Assembly (NCBI GenBank): GCA_033675265.1
Contig: JAUJYZ010000967.1
Location: 493,997-557,996, forward strand
DNA length: 64,000 nucleotides
Direction: 5' to 3'
Source: Actinostola sp. cb2023
Taxonomy: Eukaryota; Cnidaria; Anthozoa; Actiniaria; Actinostolidae
A model generated the notes under the pieces. It made no database searches and was not told the origin of the DNA. It saw only the letters and a list, made by a program, of their open reading frames with translations. Both the position numbers and the translations under genes were made by a program. This document shows positions 1 through 10,587 of the stretch, one piece after another; positions within the stretch are counted from its first letter, which is position 1; every line of letters begins with the position of its first letter.

Positions 1-105
1 AAATTAAAACAAGATGGCCAAATGTGAAGTTGAGTTGAGTCACTTCTCGATAGATTTATACTTTCTTTTGAACTAAATCCTTGATAATTTAGGGCTTAGG
101 AAATA

Positions 106-258
106 TAAATGATATTAATGTGATCTTTTTTCGGGCATAATGGTTTATTTAGGCCCATGAAGTTCATTTAGGCCCTCGCTGCGCTCGGGAATAAATAATG
201 TTCATTGGGCCTAAATAAACCATTATGCCCTCAAAAGATCACATTAATGTTATATTTA
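106..258. repeat. Foldback MITE, about 55-bp arms
   Basis: Arms at about 106-165 and 205-258 are reverse complements (AATGTGATCTTTT, GCATAATGGTTTATTTAGGC). The loop contains CGCTGCGCTCGG. It lies just upstream of the first visible SERBP1 exon. No coding capacity. Confidence 0.75.
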
Positions 259-362
259 CGACTTGGTTGCACTTTATATTTCTATGTTGTTTCGCACTAA
301 ACTTTTTCGTAATGAAACTAGACATCCAACTAATGTTGCTTAATTATGTTTTCCCCCGTAAG

Positions 363-3300
363 GTCTGTGAAGCCTCAGGACAAGAGAGATGGGGGTGGAT
401 CATTTAACTGGGGGAACCCTGCTGACACCCAGTAAGTACAAATATCTTAACATAATAAATATAAAATTTCACCTGGAAAAGTCTTTCTATAATCAATAAA
501 TATTGGTTTGCTTATTGTGATATTTGCAAAGAAAGGAAAAAACAAAATGAAGGAGTACCTGCAAGAACAGTGTGTGTGACTTGTGATCAGAATCCAAATT
601 CTCCTCTAGAATTCAAAGAACCTTGAGGAGAATCTAGGTTTTAATCAGAGGTCACTAAATTGTTCTTGTAGTGACCCCTTCAAGTATTATGTCATACATC
701 TAAGCATTGATGGACATAATTATTTCCATAACAGTAATAATACAATATTTCAGATGGTATTATATTTGCCCAGAGCCAAGTCAATAAATTTAATTAAGTC
801 TAGACTACATGCAGAGTCAGGCAAGGGAGCACGTTAAAATGTTGCTTGTTTGTCGTGGTTTTCGTCGAAAATAACGAACGTATATAAAGAAAACACGATT
901 ACTCGGAAAATGAGCCTGGAAACGAACTGGCCTCCGCTGGCCAACACTTTGAGCCCCCGGAGGGGGCCGATCCGAGTATAGTACGAGTCGCGAAGCGACG
1001 AGAGGAAGAGGAGGGGAGTGCAACTGTAGGCCACGTGATCGTTTTCAGCCAATGAAATGACGCAATTCGAAAATATATTTCGCCGATGCTCGTAGCAGTA
1101 TCTATGGAAACGAAACTAGATCACGTGTTGTGACAAACTAATTTATGCGAATAAATCTAGAGACTTGTCAGATCTTGTCACCTCAGTATGTCACCTATGT
1201 AAGGTCAAATAATATTTAGAGCTTCTACCGAGTCATCTCTGGTTTGATACTCGTATGCATCGATCGTTTCAGAAACTCGCCGGGGAACTCGTCTTCGCTT
1301 CTTCTCGCACGATGGAAACAAATCAAGCAAGAGTCTCCCAAAGTTGGCTGTGGCTTCAACCTTTTGTGAATACAATCCTCCTCGTAGACTTTATACGCAG
1401 ATTGAGTTTTGAAACGATTCCCAGAATCAGCCGGCAACAAATAAACTAGCGATTCTAGTCAAAACAAAATTCAAATTCAAAATGAATTATTCAACGGCTG
1501 TTTTCAAACAAACGATCTATCTAATGAATAATTCAGTTGGTTTTGTCAAAACAAAAGCGTACTTACTTTCTGCTTTGAATGTCACGATCACTTCCTTTAC
1601 TGTAGTTTTCACGTCGGTCGGTCATCGCTTACAATTTTTGTGCATAGCAACTTAAATGTGCATGGCAACGTGCTACACGCTTGGTCGATACCAAATCTAC
1701 AGTTGCACTCCCCTCCTCTCGTCGCTTCGCGACTCGTACCGAGGTCGGAGATTCGGGTGAAATTCGGATCGCCCCCTTCGGGGACTCAAAGTGTTGGCCA
1801 GCGGAGGCCAGTTCGTTTCCAGGCTCATTTTCCGAGTAATCATGTTTTCTTTATATACGTTCGTTATTTTCGACGAAAACCACGACAAACAAGCAACATT
1901 TTAACGTGCTCCCTTGAGTCAGGCACAGAGATATTAAATACTATAGCTGTATGATGGATGGATTTAGTGTATTTATTGTTCATGATGGAAAACCAGCGTT
2001 ACCATAATGTACAACAAATGTACAATGCTATAATATAGTCGTTTTTGTATGAGTGGGAAGTAGGTACAGTTCGTGCCGTACCGTGACTATATCGCGCCAT
2101 CATCATGCTGTATCCAAGCATTCTGATTGGTTGAGCGATGATTTTGCGAGCTGTGATTGGTTGAATGCAATGTCTTCGATTCCGTACCGTGACCGTAACT
2201 CTGTGCCGTAGGTTTCCCACTCGTGCGAAAACAACTAGATATTTATAACTCGAAACTAAGTAACCATTATCCCTTATTACTTCAATGTATAAATTTAGTC
2301 AACATTATAAGGCAATAAACTGTCTTCCTAAACAGGGGGCAGATCCTACCAGAGTAAGCGATCACGGCAATTAAAGTTTTTCATGTGTAAATCGGCAGAT
2401 GGAACTGATAAATACGGTGGCCCACAACGGTCACTACACAAATAGAACTTCACTACACAAATAAAACTTCGCTACACAAATTGAAATTCACTACACGAGA
2501 AATAAAACTTCGCTACACAAATTGAAATTCACTACACGAAAAATAAAACTTCGCTACACAAATAGAAATTCACTACACGAAAATTAAAACTTCACTACAC
2601 AAATTGAAATTCACTACACGAAAAATAAAACTTCGCTACACAAATAGAAATTCACTACACGAAAAATAAAACTTCACTACACAAATAGAAATTCACTACA
2701 CGAAAAATAAAACTTCGCTACACAAATAGAAATTCACTACACGAAAATTAAAACTTCACTACACAAAATTCGCACCAGGTTCACTCGGGTACTAGAAAGT
2801 GCTTGGTTACAAAGTGCTTGGTTACCAACCTCTTCTTGTGGCAGCCATCACGGCAGCCATGTTGTTCTGCACGAAATGTGGAACGTTGGTCGAAGAAACC
2901 TTTGCTTTTTGTGTCCAATGTGGTGTGAAAATCGTAAGAGATCAAAATCTACAAGGTTCTGCGACCTCTGGGAGCACTTTGCATGGTAATTCCGAGCGTG
3001 AAATAATTGAAAGCTACTTTTTGTCTGGATATGAATACCAATCAATCATTTGCTTGTTGGAGAAGTATCATGGTATTTGTATTTCCATGTCCACACTTCA
3101 GAGACGCTTAAGCATGTATGGTTTGAAAAGAAGGGACCTACTAAAGGAAGGTGATGATAACAAACTTATTGAAATAATGAAGGAAGAGCTAGATCGACCA
3201 AGCTGCGTGTCTGGTTATCGTGCACTATGGCACACTCTCAAGATAAAGTATGGAATTTGCGTTCCACGGGCCGAAGTTCAAAGGTTATTAAAAGAGCTGG

Positions 3301-6300
3301 ATCCAGTCGGGACTGAAGAGAGAAGCAGGCGAAAACTAAAACGAAGAGAATACAGTTCACCTGGACCAAATGAATGCTGGCACGTTGATGGATACGATAA
3401 GCTAAAGCCATTTGGCTTTCCGATTCATGGAGCCATCGATGGATACAGTCGTCGTGTGTTGTGGCTTAAAGTGTGCAGAAGTAACAACAACCCAGCAAAA
3501 GTAGCAAGCTATTTTTATGACTGTGTCAACGAACTTGGTGGGTGCCCTCGTCTTGTAAGGACAGACCCTGGCACCGAAAATGTTGTAATAGCAAGTTTGC
3601 AATGCTATCTAAGAGCAAATCATGTTGACGACTTAGCTGGAGATAAGGCTCATCGATATGGCGGCTCCACTGGAAATCAGCGCATAGAATGCTGGTGGTC
3701 GCATCTAAAACGAAGTCGCACATCTTGGTGGATAAATTTTTTTAAGGATTTAACTGACACAGGAGTACTGTTGGATGGCAATATATATCAGAGAGAGTGC
3801 TTGTGGTTTTGTTTCAATCATTTAATTCAGCAGGACCTAAATTTTGTTGCAATGCACTGGAACACACATTATATTCGACGGTCAAGACATGATACAATCT
3901 CTGGAAAACCAGATGAACTTTTTTTTCTTCCTGAAGCTTCTGGAGGAGAAAACCAGTTACAACCTGTAACCGTAGATCATATGAGAGAAGCTGTATCTCA
4001 ATGTGAACACCCAAATGAAGATAATGAATACCAAGATTACTTCAAGTATGTTTGTGAACACAAATCTTTATTCAAACCAGAACATTGGCGCGATGCTCTC
4101 AGTTTATTCAAGTACATTCTAACTTTACATTATTGAACTTAAGTATATCCTTTTTGGATTTCCTGATTTGAAGTACTTTAAGGCCTGGGATATTGGCAAT
4201 ACTCGGGAAAACACTCAAATGTGCCTTTTAAGAATTAAAATTCTCTTGATGATGGCAAATTTTAACAACTTTTGGTAAAGTGATGTATTCAATTAAACTT
4301 AAAACAATATAGTGAGGAGGTGTCACGTGACATGTCACATGATGGAGTGATGGAATAGTAAAGTAATTGAAATTATTTTGGTGGTTTTAGACTTGCCTTG
4401 GCATGCCTGTTATACAGCTATTTCAAAAAAGGTTGTCTTATGTTTCGTGCGTATTGCACATTGCGTATTGCACTTTGCATATTGCACTTTGCATTGTGTA
4501 TTCAATGATTGAAATGCGTCTTAGGTGTATAAAACAGTCATGCCGCCGCCATATATAGTGATGGGCTTGGATGGAAAGTTATTTGGTTTGTCGACATTTT
4601 AATTTTGAGCTCAGTGAGTACAAAAATGATTCTCAGTATAATCATATGCAATGCAATGCGCAATACGCACGAAGCACGAGACAATGTTTTTTGAAATAGC
4701 TGTATATGAGTCTTGGCTGATCTATCAACTTCATATAAATAGGAGATATTGAGAGATAAAGACGAAAACTAGTAGTCACGTGACCTGTTTGGCCTGGCAT
4801 GATATCTCCCTAAACAAGTTTGATGGTTCAGTAGCCAAGACACATTTATAATTACCGTAACACAAATAGAGAAGACCAAGTCTGACTAAAAACTTAACAG
4901 TAAGCATAGAGCGAGCTCTATAACAGGTATTTGCTTTAGCATAAAATACCTTTGAATTGAATTGCATGTGTGGTGAGGTACTGAAACTAGACTAGTCTAG
5001 TTTGAAACTAGACTAGTCTCTAGTCTACATGTACCTCACCACACATGCAATTCATAGGTATTTTATGCTAAAGCAAATGCCTGTCCTTTGCAAAAAGCTA
5101 GAAGGAAAATGTCTTTGAATTTCTCTTTGCTATCCATGTGATTGACAGGAATTGTGATGGTGCACCCACAAGCACCCACAGTTGGGAAGCACACTTTGTG
5201 TCCTGGATTGCGTTCCAGACATTCGTGATCAAATTTGGCATAAATACTGATATCACCTCTGTGTTTCTGGCCTGTCAACCAGCCTAACACTCCTGCAACA
5301 GTTAGATCAGGAGAGCTGAACATATCCTCCTGGGAATTTTCTTGTAAATCACAATCATCATCCCAAGCAGTTGCCTCTGTATAACCACATACCTTTTCAT
5401 CTTCTAGTTCAAAAATGAAGTCCTGGAAGAAATCCATGACAGCTTCTTCAGTTTGCCGACGAGAAGTTCCTTCTGGAGAGTACTCGGGTTGAATCAAGGA
5501 AAATAGATAGTTAGCATCCACTTCCTTCTGTTCCCCCATAACAAACAGACCTTTGGCTATCTGAGGACTATTTGTAATAATGTCAGACAGTCCATATAGG
5601 TTCAAGCCCCTCTTAAACTCCTTTAGACACACAATCCTTTTACTTAGAATACTGACCACAATTGAATCCATAATAGAGTCCAAGTGTGCTTCATCTATTA
5701 CTCCAGTATATCCATGATCAATAATTACTTCTTGATAGCTCAAAACATTGGTTTTAATGTTTTGCAGCAACTGTTGCTCATGTGGTGTCAAGTGTTCTTC
5801 AGAAGTGACATTTGTAAAATCAATGTCCTTATCCATTACCAGGGTATTGTAAACAGTCGATGATAAAAAGCATGGTGGGGGACCTCCTTGGGCTAAGCTT
5901 ACAGCCACAATCTCACCACAAGCTCTAAAACTTCCATTTTGGATAGCATTAGTTGAGTATTTTGGACTGCCATCTGGGAAATAATGTTTCCCAATATCTG
6001 GAAGAGTGGTTGTAAGAAATTCTTTGGATATAGCACCACTATCTATACCATCTTCTCCAACATACTTGACTCTTAGTTCATTTTTAGGAGAAATTTTACT
6101 TGACACTCTACGCCACAGGGTAAGGACTCTTTCTAAAGGTGCACCTCTCCTTAATACAATGAACAAGGAGTTTGCCCCATCTGACAAAGTTATCACTCTT
6201 TTCTGTAATATTCTTAGAAGATTAGCTTCATCAAGAATATCATCCTGCAAATTTTTCTCCCAACTCGTTATCCATTTCATTTTGTAACGACCGTGCAAGA

Positions 6301-9283
6301 TCTTCATCATGCTGGATTTGAACATTTTTGTTGTTATTGGCATGCAGGTTACTTGTTGAAATACCGGAGGGGCCTGCAATTCCGGTAGTCTCTTTCATTA
6401 AAGTCACTTGTGGTGAATCAACTTTGCTGTTGCACTGCACTCCTGAGTAACTTGGGCAATGTGAGGAATCAGAAGCCTTTTCATCAGAAACATCAACAAC
6501 AATCCTGGACAACTTCCCTTTCTTAGTACCCTTTTTGTTCCACATCACTATCATCCATATCTGATTCGTTGGGATCACTGTCAAGACATTTAGCAAGTGA
6601 TGACTTAGCTAAGTCAACTGCCTCACAAAGAAACAAAGTTATTCTATGATATGGCTTACCACATTCTCCTTTGTATTTGTACAACACAAAGTCATCGCTA
6701 CTTTCTTTCAGTTTTTCTACCTCTGAGCCGTCATCATATAAAAGAGTGTATTTCAACCTCGCGTTTATGAGGTCGCTTGAATGAGCTGAATGTTTGTCAA
6801 TAGACATCTTGAGAATATCTTCTTTGGTAGCTGCTTTTTTAATGTTTACCATTAAATTTTTCCCACGCTGTTTCCTGAGCTCATATCCATCGTATAGCAT
6901 AATACCAATGCTTATTTTAACAGTCTCTTCCAAGTTTTCTGATGGACGATTTCTTTTCCCTTTTGATCTGAAGAACGATGCACGCTCTCTTTCCTTCTTT
7001 GAGTGAAACTCTTTAAATCCCATTGGGTTTTCCTTTTTCTCTCCATTCGAAGTGCTCCCAGAGGCCGCAGAGCTTTGTAGGTTTTGATCTCTTACTATCT
7101 GTACGCCACATTTACGACAAAAAGCAAAGATTTCTTCGATCAACGTTCCACATTTCGTGCAGAACAACATGGCTGCCGTGATGGCTGCCACAAGACGAGC
7201 TTGGTAACCAAGCACTTTGTAACCAAGCACTTTCTAGTACCCGAGTGAACCTGGTACGAATTTTGTGTAGCGAAGTTTTATTCGTGTAGTGAATTTCTAT
7301 TTGTGTAGCGAAGTTTTATTTTTCGTGTAGTGAATTTCTATTTGTGTAGTGAAGTTTTATTTTTCGTGTGGTGAATTTCTATTTGTGTAGTGAAGTTTTA
7401 TTTTTCGTGTAGTGAATTTCAATTTGTGTAGCGAAGTTTTATTTTTCGTGTAGTGAATTTCAATTTGTGTAGTGAAGTTTTATTTGTGTAGCGAAGTTTT
7501 ATTTGTGTAGTGAAGTTTTATTTGTGTAGTGACCGTTGTGGGCCACCGTAGATAAAAGTAGACAGCAGAGATTATGAAAGTAGGCTTGTCAGTTACTGGC
7601 TTCTAATAGCCTGGTTCACATCGGAATCGTAAGAAGAACTTATGACCAGTGTGAACTAATAATTGGAATCGGAAGCAGAAGGGCATTATGATCCTTATGA
7701 TTTTGCATTTCTGTTCACAGCGAGGGGGAAGTTTTTGACGAGAAGAAAACTGAATGGGAGGAGCCAAGTCCTGATTCTGATGAAACCAAAGCTGGCCAGA
7801 CAGAAGAGTATGTTCATATATACACATAATTGCATTATCATTGTCATACAGCAATATGCAGAAATTCTGATCCTTTTAACTAAAATACACACATATATCA
7901 AATATCTACTTTAAATGATGGGATAGCTTCCATGATATTTTTTTCATAAAGCCTCGCTGGCAGACAACTTGAAAAAAATATCAGCGTAGCCATCCCATAA
8001 TTTGAAGTAGGTTTTTGATATATATGTATTTTAGTCAAAAGGATCAGAATTTCTGCATATTGCTGTATATACATGTACATACACCTGTTTTCAGAAACGT
8101 TGTCCTATGTCAAATAAGTATTTGTCAAGTTTCTGCTATCACAGACACATGGTGATAATTATTCTTTATTTCATTTTACTATTTACTATTTCAAATTGGA
8201 CAACGTTTCTGAAAACAGGTGTTCACATTTTTACTAATTTCAACGAGCTCTTTCCAGCTATGATAATCATTTTTTTGTTCTATGAGTTTTGAAATTACAT
8301 GATAAACCCTCATTGCCTTGCAATCAAAATCCAATTCCTTTAACATTGATTTTCAAGCGGAAGTGAAGCAAACTTGATTTTGTCTAAACTTTGACTCAGT
8401 TTTGTTCTTGTAAATGTTAGTGCTTACAATGATTGTAGTGGTTACATTATCATTGCTTTTGCTTTTTTAAATGGTAGAGGCCAAACTGAAGAAAATGACG
8501 ACACTGAGGAACAAGTTGATGAACCTAAACAAATGACTCTGGAAGAGTGGAAGGAGCTGCAGGAAAAATTCCGAGCAAAAATTAATTATGAAGTCCGCAA
8601 ACCTGGCGAAGGTGAAAAGAAAGGACAATGGAAGAATACACACCTTTTACAACACAAGCCAGAAGATGATGAAAGACAGCAGGTATGCTACTAGAAACAT
8701 TGTTCATTATACAATGATGATGACTAAGATGCGACTTAAATAAGATGCAAACCATTCATATAAACATCACTTTTTGTTCTTTTCTTATGTAAGACCTGAC
8801 TTAGCGAGGAATGGTAATGTTAACGTCTTATTTAAGTGCCGTCTTAGCTATGATGAGTCTTATTTTAGCTCGTATAAATACCCTAAGTTTGTGCCTAAAA
8901 CTTGTCCTTGTTATCATTTTCCAAGCTTTAAAAGGTCCCTATGTCTGCCTCATGAAAAATCTCTATTCTTTCAGCTGTATGAAGAAAGAATAAAGACCTC
9001 CGGCAGAGTAAAACAAAAAGTCAAAGGGATAAAATATTCTTTTGATGCCGCTGACGCTCCAGAACCCAGACGCGGTGGCCGTGGTGGCCGTGGAGGACGT
9101 GGCCGTGGTGGTGGAAGAGGTAGTGGCCGCGGCAGAGGCAGAGGTGGTGGATTTGGTGGTGGTAGTGGCGGCGGTGGCGGCGGCGGTGGCGGCGGTGGTG
9201 GTGGTGGATTTGGTGGTGGCAGCCGTGATAGTGGGAATCCTGATTTTGAAATCAAACAGGAGGAATTCCCCACACTGGGTTAA
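363..9283 (+). CDS. SERBP1: SERBP1/HABP4-family RNA-binding protein (3' part of gene)
   Basis: Four coding exons read in phase: 363-431, 7721-7807, 8478-8682 and 8975-9283 (TAA at 9281-9283). The first visible exon gives KRDGGGSFNWG, matching the family's conserved RGGSGSHNWG block. Exon 3 carries the family signature MTLEEWKELQ followed by an RKPGEG segment. The last exon has a long RGG and glycine tract (about 9066-9225) and ends in EEFPTLG, equivalent to the FPALS/FPALA terminus of SERBP1 and HABP4. Family members bind mRNA and associate with ribosomes, notably idle 80S ribosomes; that role is from the family. The N-terminal exons lie upstream of the window. The 7.3-kb intron after residue ...PADT is filled with transposons (a MULE-like element and the IS3EU-like element). 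SERBP1 and HABP4 are vertebrate paralogues, so in an invertebrate the name means the shared ancestor. Confidence 0.87.
546..697. repeat. MITE family B, degenerate copy
   Basis: Imperfect foldback with CTGCAAGAACAGTG at the left, CACTAAATTGTTCTTG at the right and the core GACTTGTGATCAGAATCC. The same family recurs at 48.5-49.1, 53.6, 55.7 and 58.5 kb. Confidence 0.7.
823..1915. mobile_element. Mutator-like non-autonomous element, long TIRs, 9-bp TSD
   Basis: Terminal inverted repeats of roughly 200 bp (823-1030 and 1695-1915) begin AAGGGAGCACGTTAAAATG. The element is flanked by direct repeats GAGTCAGGC at 814-822 and 1916-1924. Long TIRs with a 9-bp target duplication are typical of the MULE/Mutator superfamily. 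The 1093-bp element has no credible transposase ORF, so it is presumably mobilised in trans. It sits in a SERBP1 intron. Confidence 0.82.
2036..2237. repeat. MITE family C copy 1
   Basis: Inverted ends TAGTCGTTTTTGTATGAGTG and the complement of CACTCGTGCGAAAACAACTA, with inner GTACGG-type arms and the conserved core GATTGGTTGAGCGATGATTT. Full-length copy of the commonest MITE in the window (eleven copies seen). Confidence 0.85.
2407..2412. repeat. Left target-site duplication GATAAA
   Basis: Exact 6-bp direct repeat of 7551-7556, bounding the IS3EU-like element. Confidence 0.9.
2434..2770. repeat. Left subterminal repeat array of the IS3EU-like element
   Basis: About 15 consecutive units alternate TTCACTACAC and TTCGCTACAC, each followed by A/G-AAA(T/A) spacers, at roughly 20-24 bp spacing. 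They mirror the array at 7257-7535. Subterminal repeats in DNA transposons commonly bind transposase; that role is inferred here. Confidence 0.85.
2859..4136 (+). CDS. IS3EU-type DDE transposase with N-terminal zinc ribbon
   Basis: 425 codons from ATG 2859. This ATG lies just before the zinc ribbon and is matched by the ATG of the convergent gene; the reading frame continues upstream only through non-ATG codons. Residues 4-21 form a C-x2-C-x10-C-x2-C zinc ribbon (CTKCG, CVQCG). Residues 45-150 contain two helix-turn-helix-like segments, the second (SGYRALWHTL, PRAEVQRLL) resembling the HTH_21 region of bacterial IS3 OrfB. The integrase-like catalytic core follows, with D177 (HVDG), D236 (RTDPGTEN) and E277 (QRIECWW), a D-x40-E spacing. 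The tail (RPxH-type segment, about 350-425) is unclassified. The frame is intact, so the protein may be active. It should cut and join the element's own termini in the nucleus (family knowledge). Confidence 0.9.
   Translation: MLFCTKCGTLVEETFAFCVQCGVKIVRDQNLQGSATSGSTLHGNSEREIIESYFLSGYEYQSIICLLEKYHGICISMSTLQRRLSMYGLKRRDLLKEGDDNKLIEIMKEELDRPSCVSGYRALWHTLKIKYGICVPRAEVQRLLKELDPVGTEERSRRKLKRREYSSPGPNECWHVDGYDKLKPFGFPIHGAIDGYSRRVLWLKVCRSNNNPAKVASYFYDCVNELGGCPRLVRTDPGTENVVIASLQCYLRANHVDDLAGDKAHRYGGSTGNQRIECWWSHLKRSRTSWWINFFKDLTDTGVLLDGNIYQRECLWFCFNHLIQQDLNFVAMHWNTHYIRRSRHDTISGKPDELFFLPEASGGENQLQPVTVDHMREAVSQCEHPNEDNEYQDYFKYVCEHKSLFKPEHWRDALSLFKYILTLHY
4415..4702. mobile_element. Mariner-type MITE family A, copy 1, nested in the IS3EU-like element
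   Basis: Inverted ends CAGCTATTTCAAAAAA with flanking TA on both sides, as in Tc1/mariner insertions. The arms extend inward past GTTGTCT and GTGCGTATTGC. It separates the 3' ends of the transposase and the HECT gene. Other family members are at 12804-13074 and 50598-50909. Confidence 0.8.
4926..5085. repeat. Strong hairpin overlapping the 3' end of the HECT gene
   Basis: Arms of about 50 bp share CTTTAGCATAAAATACC and GCATGTGTGGTGAGGTAC. The middle holds nested CTAGACTAGTCTAG palindromes. The right arm contains the stop codon and last codons of the HECT frame, so the transcript would end in a long stem. Confidence 0.85.
5063..7170 (-). CDS. HECT-type E3 ubiquitin ligase carried by the transposon (two frame breaks)
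   Basis: ATG at 7170 (reverse) begins the same MLFCTKCGTL zinc ribbon as the transposase. The first segment (to 6523) is lysine-rich and unclassified. The second (about 6560-6250) ends in a UIM-like DEDLARSLQNEMD. The third (about 6265-5063) is a HECT domain: N-lobe VKYVGEDGIDSGAISKEF, then GPPPCFLSSTVYNTL, and C-lobe VGACGCTITIP. The Cys of GAC at about 5170-5168 aligns with the catalytic cysteine of HECT ligases (T-C-x5-L-P). Ubiquitin is transferred through that cysteine (family knowledge). The frame changes twice, at about 6523-6545 and 6250-6265. Both changes are +1 shifts at runs of five A. They may be real mutations, assembly indels or undetected introns, so it could be a pseudogene. 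Confidence 0.75.
7048..7550. repeat. Right terminal inverted repeat of the IS3EU-like element
   Basis: Reverse complement of 2413-2985 with scattered differences. From the tip inward it comprises the 20-bp terminus, the subterminal array (7257-7535), a short leader and the zinc-ribbon coding segment of the HECT gene. Confidence 0.85.
7551..7556. repeat. Right target-site duplication GATAAA
   Basis: Exact copy of 2407-2412. Confidence 0.9.
7849..8076. repeat. Foldback element in SERBP1 intron
   Basis: Arms share AGCAATATGCAGAAATTCTG and ATCCTTTT(A/G)ACTAAAATAC, with inner arms around GATGGGATAGC and GCCATCCCAT. It lies 40 bp past a splice donor. Confidence 0.8.
8082..8221. repeat. Short foldback element
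   Basis: Ends CACCTGTTTTCAGAAACGTT and its complement at 8201-8221. Located in a SERBP1 intron. Confidence 0.75.
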
Positions 9284-10030
9284 GCCACAATGGTTGTTGG
9301 TGTTTTTCTATAGAGACTAAATTAATTGGTGCCTCGTCTGTACTACATGTAGAAGACAGCCATTTGGGAGTGGGCTGTACTTTGCGTCCCAATCATTAGA
9401 AGGACTTCATCTCTACCTGAGCAAACAGTATGGTCTGCAAGATCACAAGCTATAAATGAATGCCTACCATCCTACTGTAAGGCTTCCTTTTTATAATAAA
9501 TTGTTTGGTACATTGATAAGGAATGCCAAGACAGTAATAACCAATGCAAGGTAGCTTGGACACAGTTCCTCAAGTGCATATGACATAAGAAAAAGTATTA
9601 CATTTTAGATGGTAGATAATAATTGATAGAAATAATAATATCATCAACAACTTTTGATAGAACAGTTGAGCCTCTTCAAACAAAGTGATGACAACAACCA
9701 ACGTGTTTAATCAAAAATATCTTTCAAAGCAGTCATTTCACATAAAATTGATGATGTTTCCTTGATACTAATAATCTACGTAATTGGGGGGGAAACAAAT
9801 TTTTCATGTCATATGCACTTTATAATCAGTGCATGTTTGTCAAAGTTTCATCAGTAAGTTGTAAAATCACCAATTCATGGCTATCCTCTAGCTCAAACAA
9901 AACAAAACATTGGTGGAGCCCTCTTGAAATGGATTCGAGGAGTCCTTGTCGCTAGTCTATTTGATAAATTCAAGAAAGATGGCCATAGAGATGTTTGCAA
10001 TGAATAAAATTCAAGGAATAAGTATTTGTG
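9284..10030 (+). other. Probable 3' UTR of the SERBP1-family gene
   Basis: AT-rich non-coding sequence follows the stop codon, with candidate AATAAA signals near 9497 and 10004. No other feature is evident. Confidence 0.5.
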
Positions 10031-10362
10031 AGGCTGTTCACAATAATGTATGATATTCTCTTGATTGTATTATTTATCAGATTGTTCAATTTTAACCAAG
10101 TGAAAAGCCAAACATAAAATCAACACCGAAATACAATTAAAATATTTACGATTACAGTTGTCTTGATAAAGTGTCTTAAATAATCGAAGAAGATCCAATT
10201 CTCGAGTGCCACTTCATAAAGAATCCTATTAGAAGACAAGTGGGTACTGGGTACGAGAATTGGTGATTTCCCATACCTTTATTATGGAGTTGTTTGTTTA
10301 CATTTTGCCTTTAGCTACATGTAGAAACGAACGACTCTAAATTTAGTAAACTAAAAACTGGT

Positions 10363-10506
10363 AGAGTGATTCCAATAAACCTGGGCACTACTAATTAGCT
10401 GTCGGTGTTTATTAGATTCAAAGGAACAAAAGAAAACAAAAGAGTGAGTGTCTAATAGTGTGTATTGGTGTAGTTAGTAATGCCCAGGTTTATTGGAATC
10501 ACTCTA
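10363..10506. repeat. Foldback MITE
   Basis: 34-bp arms beginning AGAGTGATTCCAATAAACCT, loop AT-rich. Confidence 0.85.
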
Positions 10507-10587
10507 ATACAATGTATAGTTGAACCTCGGGTTGCGATCTCTCGTAAGCGACCAGTTTTCAAAGCTTGACATTTTGGGTGGTGGCTT

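Larger units (their letters stand above)
2413..7550. mobile_element. Complete IS3EU-like DNA transposon with HECT ligase cargo
   Basis: The termini are perfect inverted repeats starting TACGGTGGCCCACAACGGTC (2413 rightward, 7550 leftward), flanked by a 6-bp direct duplication GATAAA. An IS3-like integrase-core transposase, a 6-bp TSD and TAY termini are, as I recall, the defining features of the eukaryotic IS3EU superfamily. Each end carries an array of short ACTACAC(A/G)AA repeats, then a start codon and zinc-ribbon coding segment that belong to the extended inverted repeat (to about 2985 on the left and 7048 on the right). Two convergent genes fill the element: transposase (+) and HECT ubiquitin ligase (-). 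A mariner-type MITE and a hairpin lie between their 3' ends. The intact transposase and exact TSD imply recent insertion. Confidence 0.88.
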
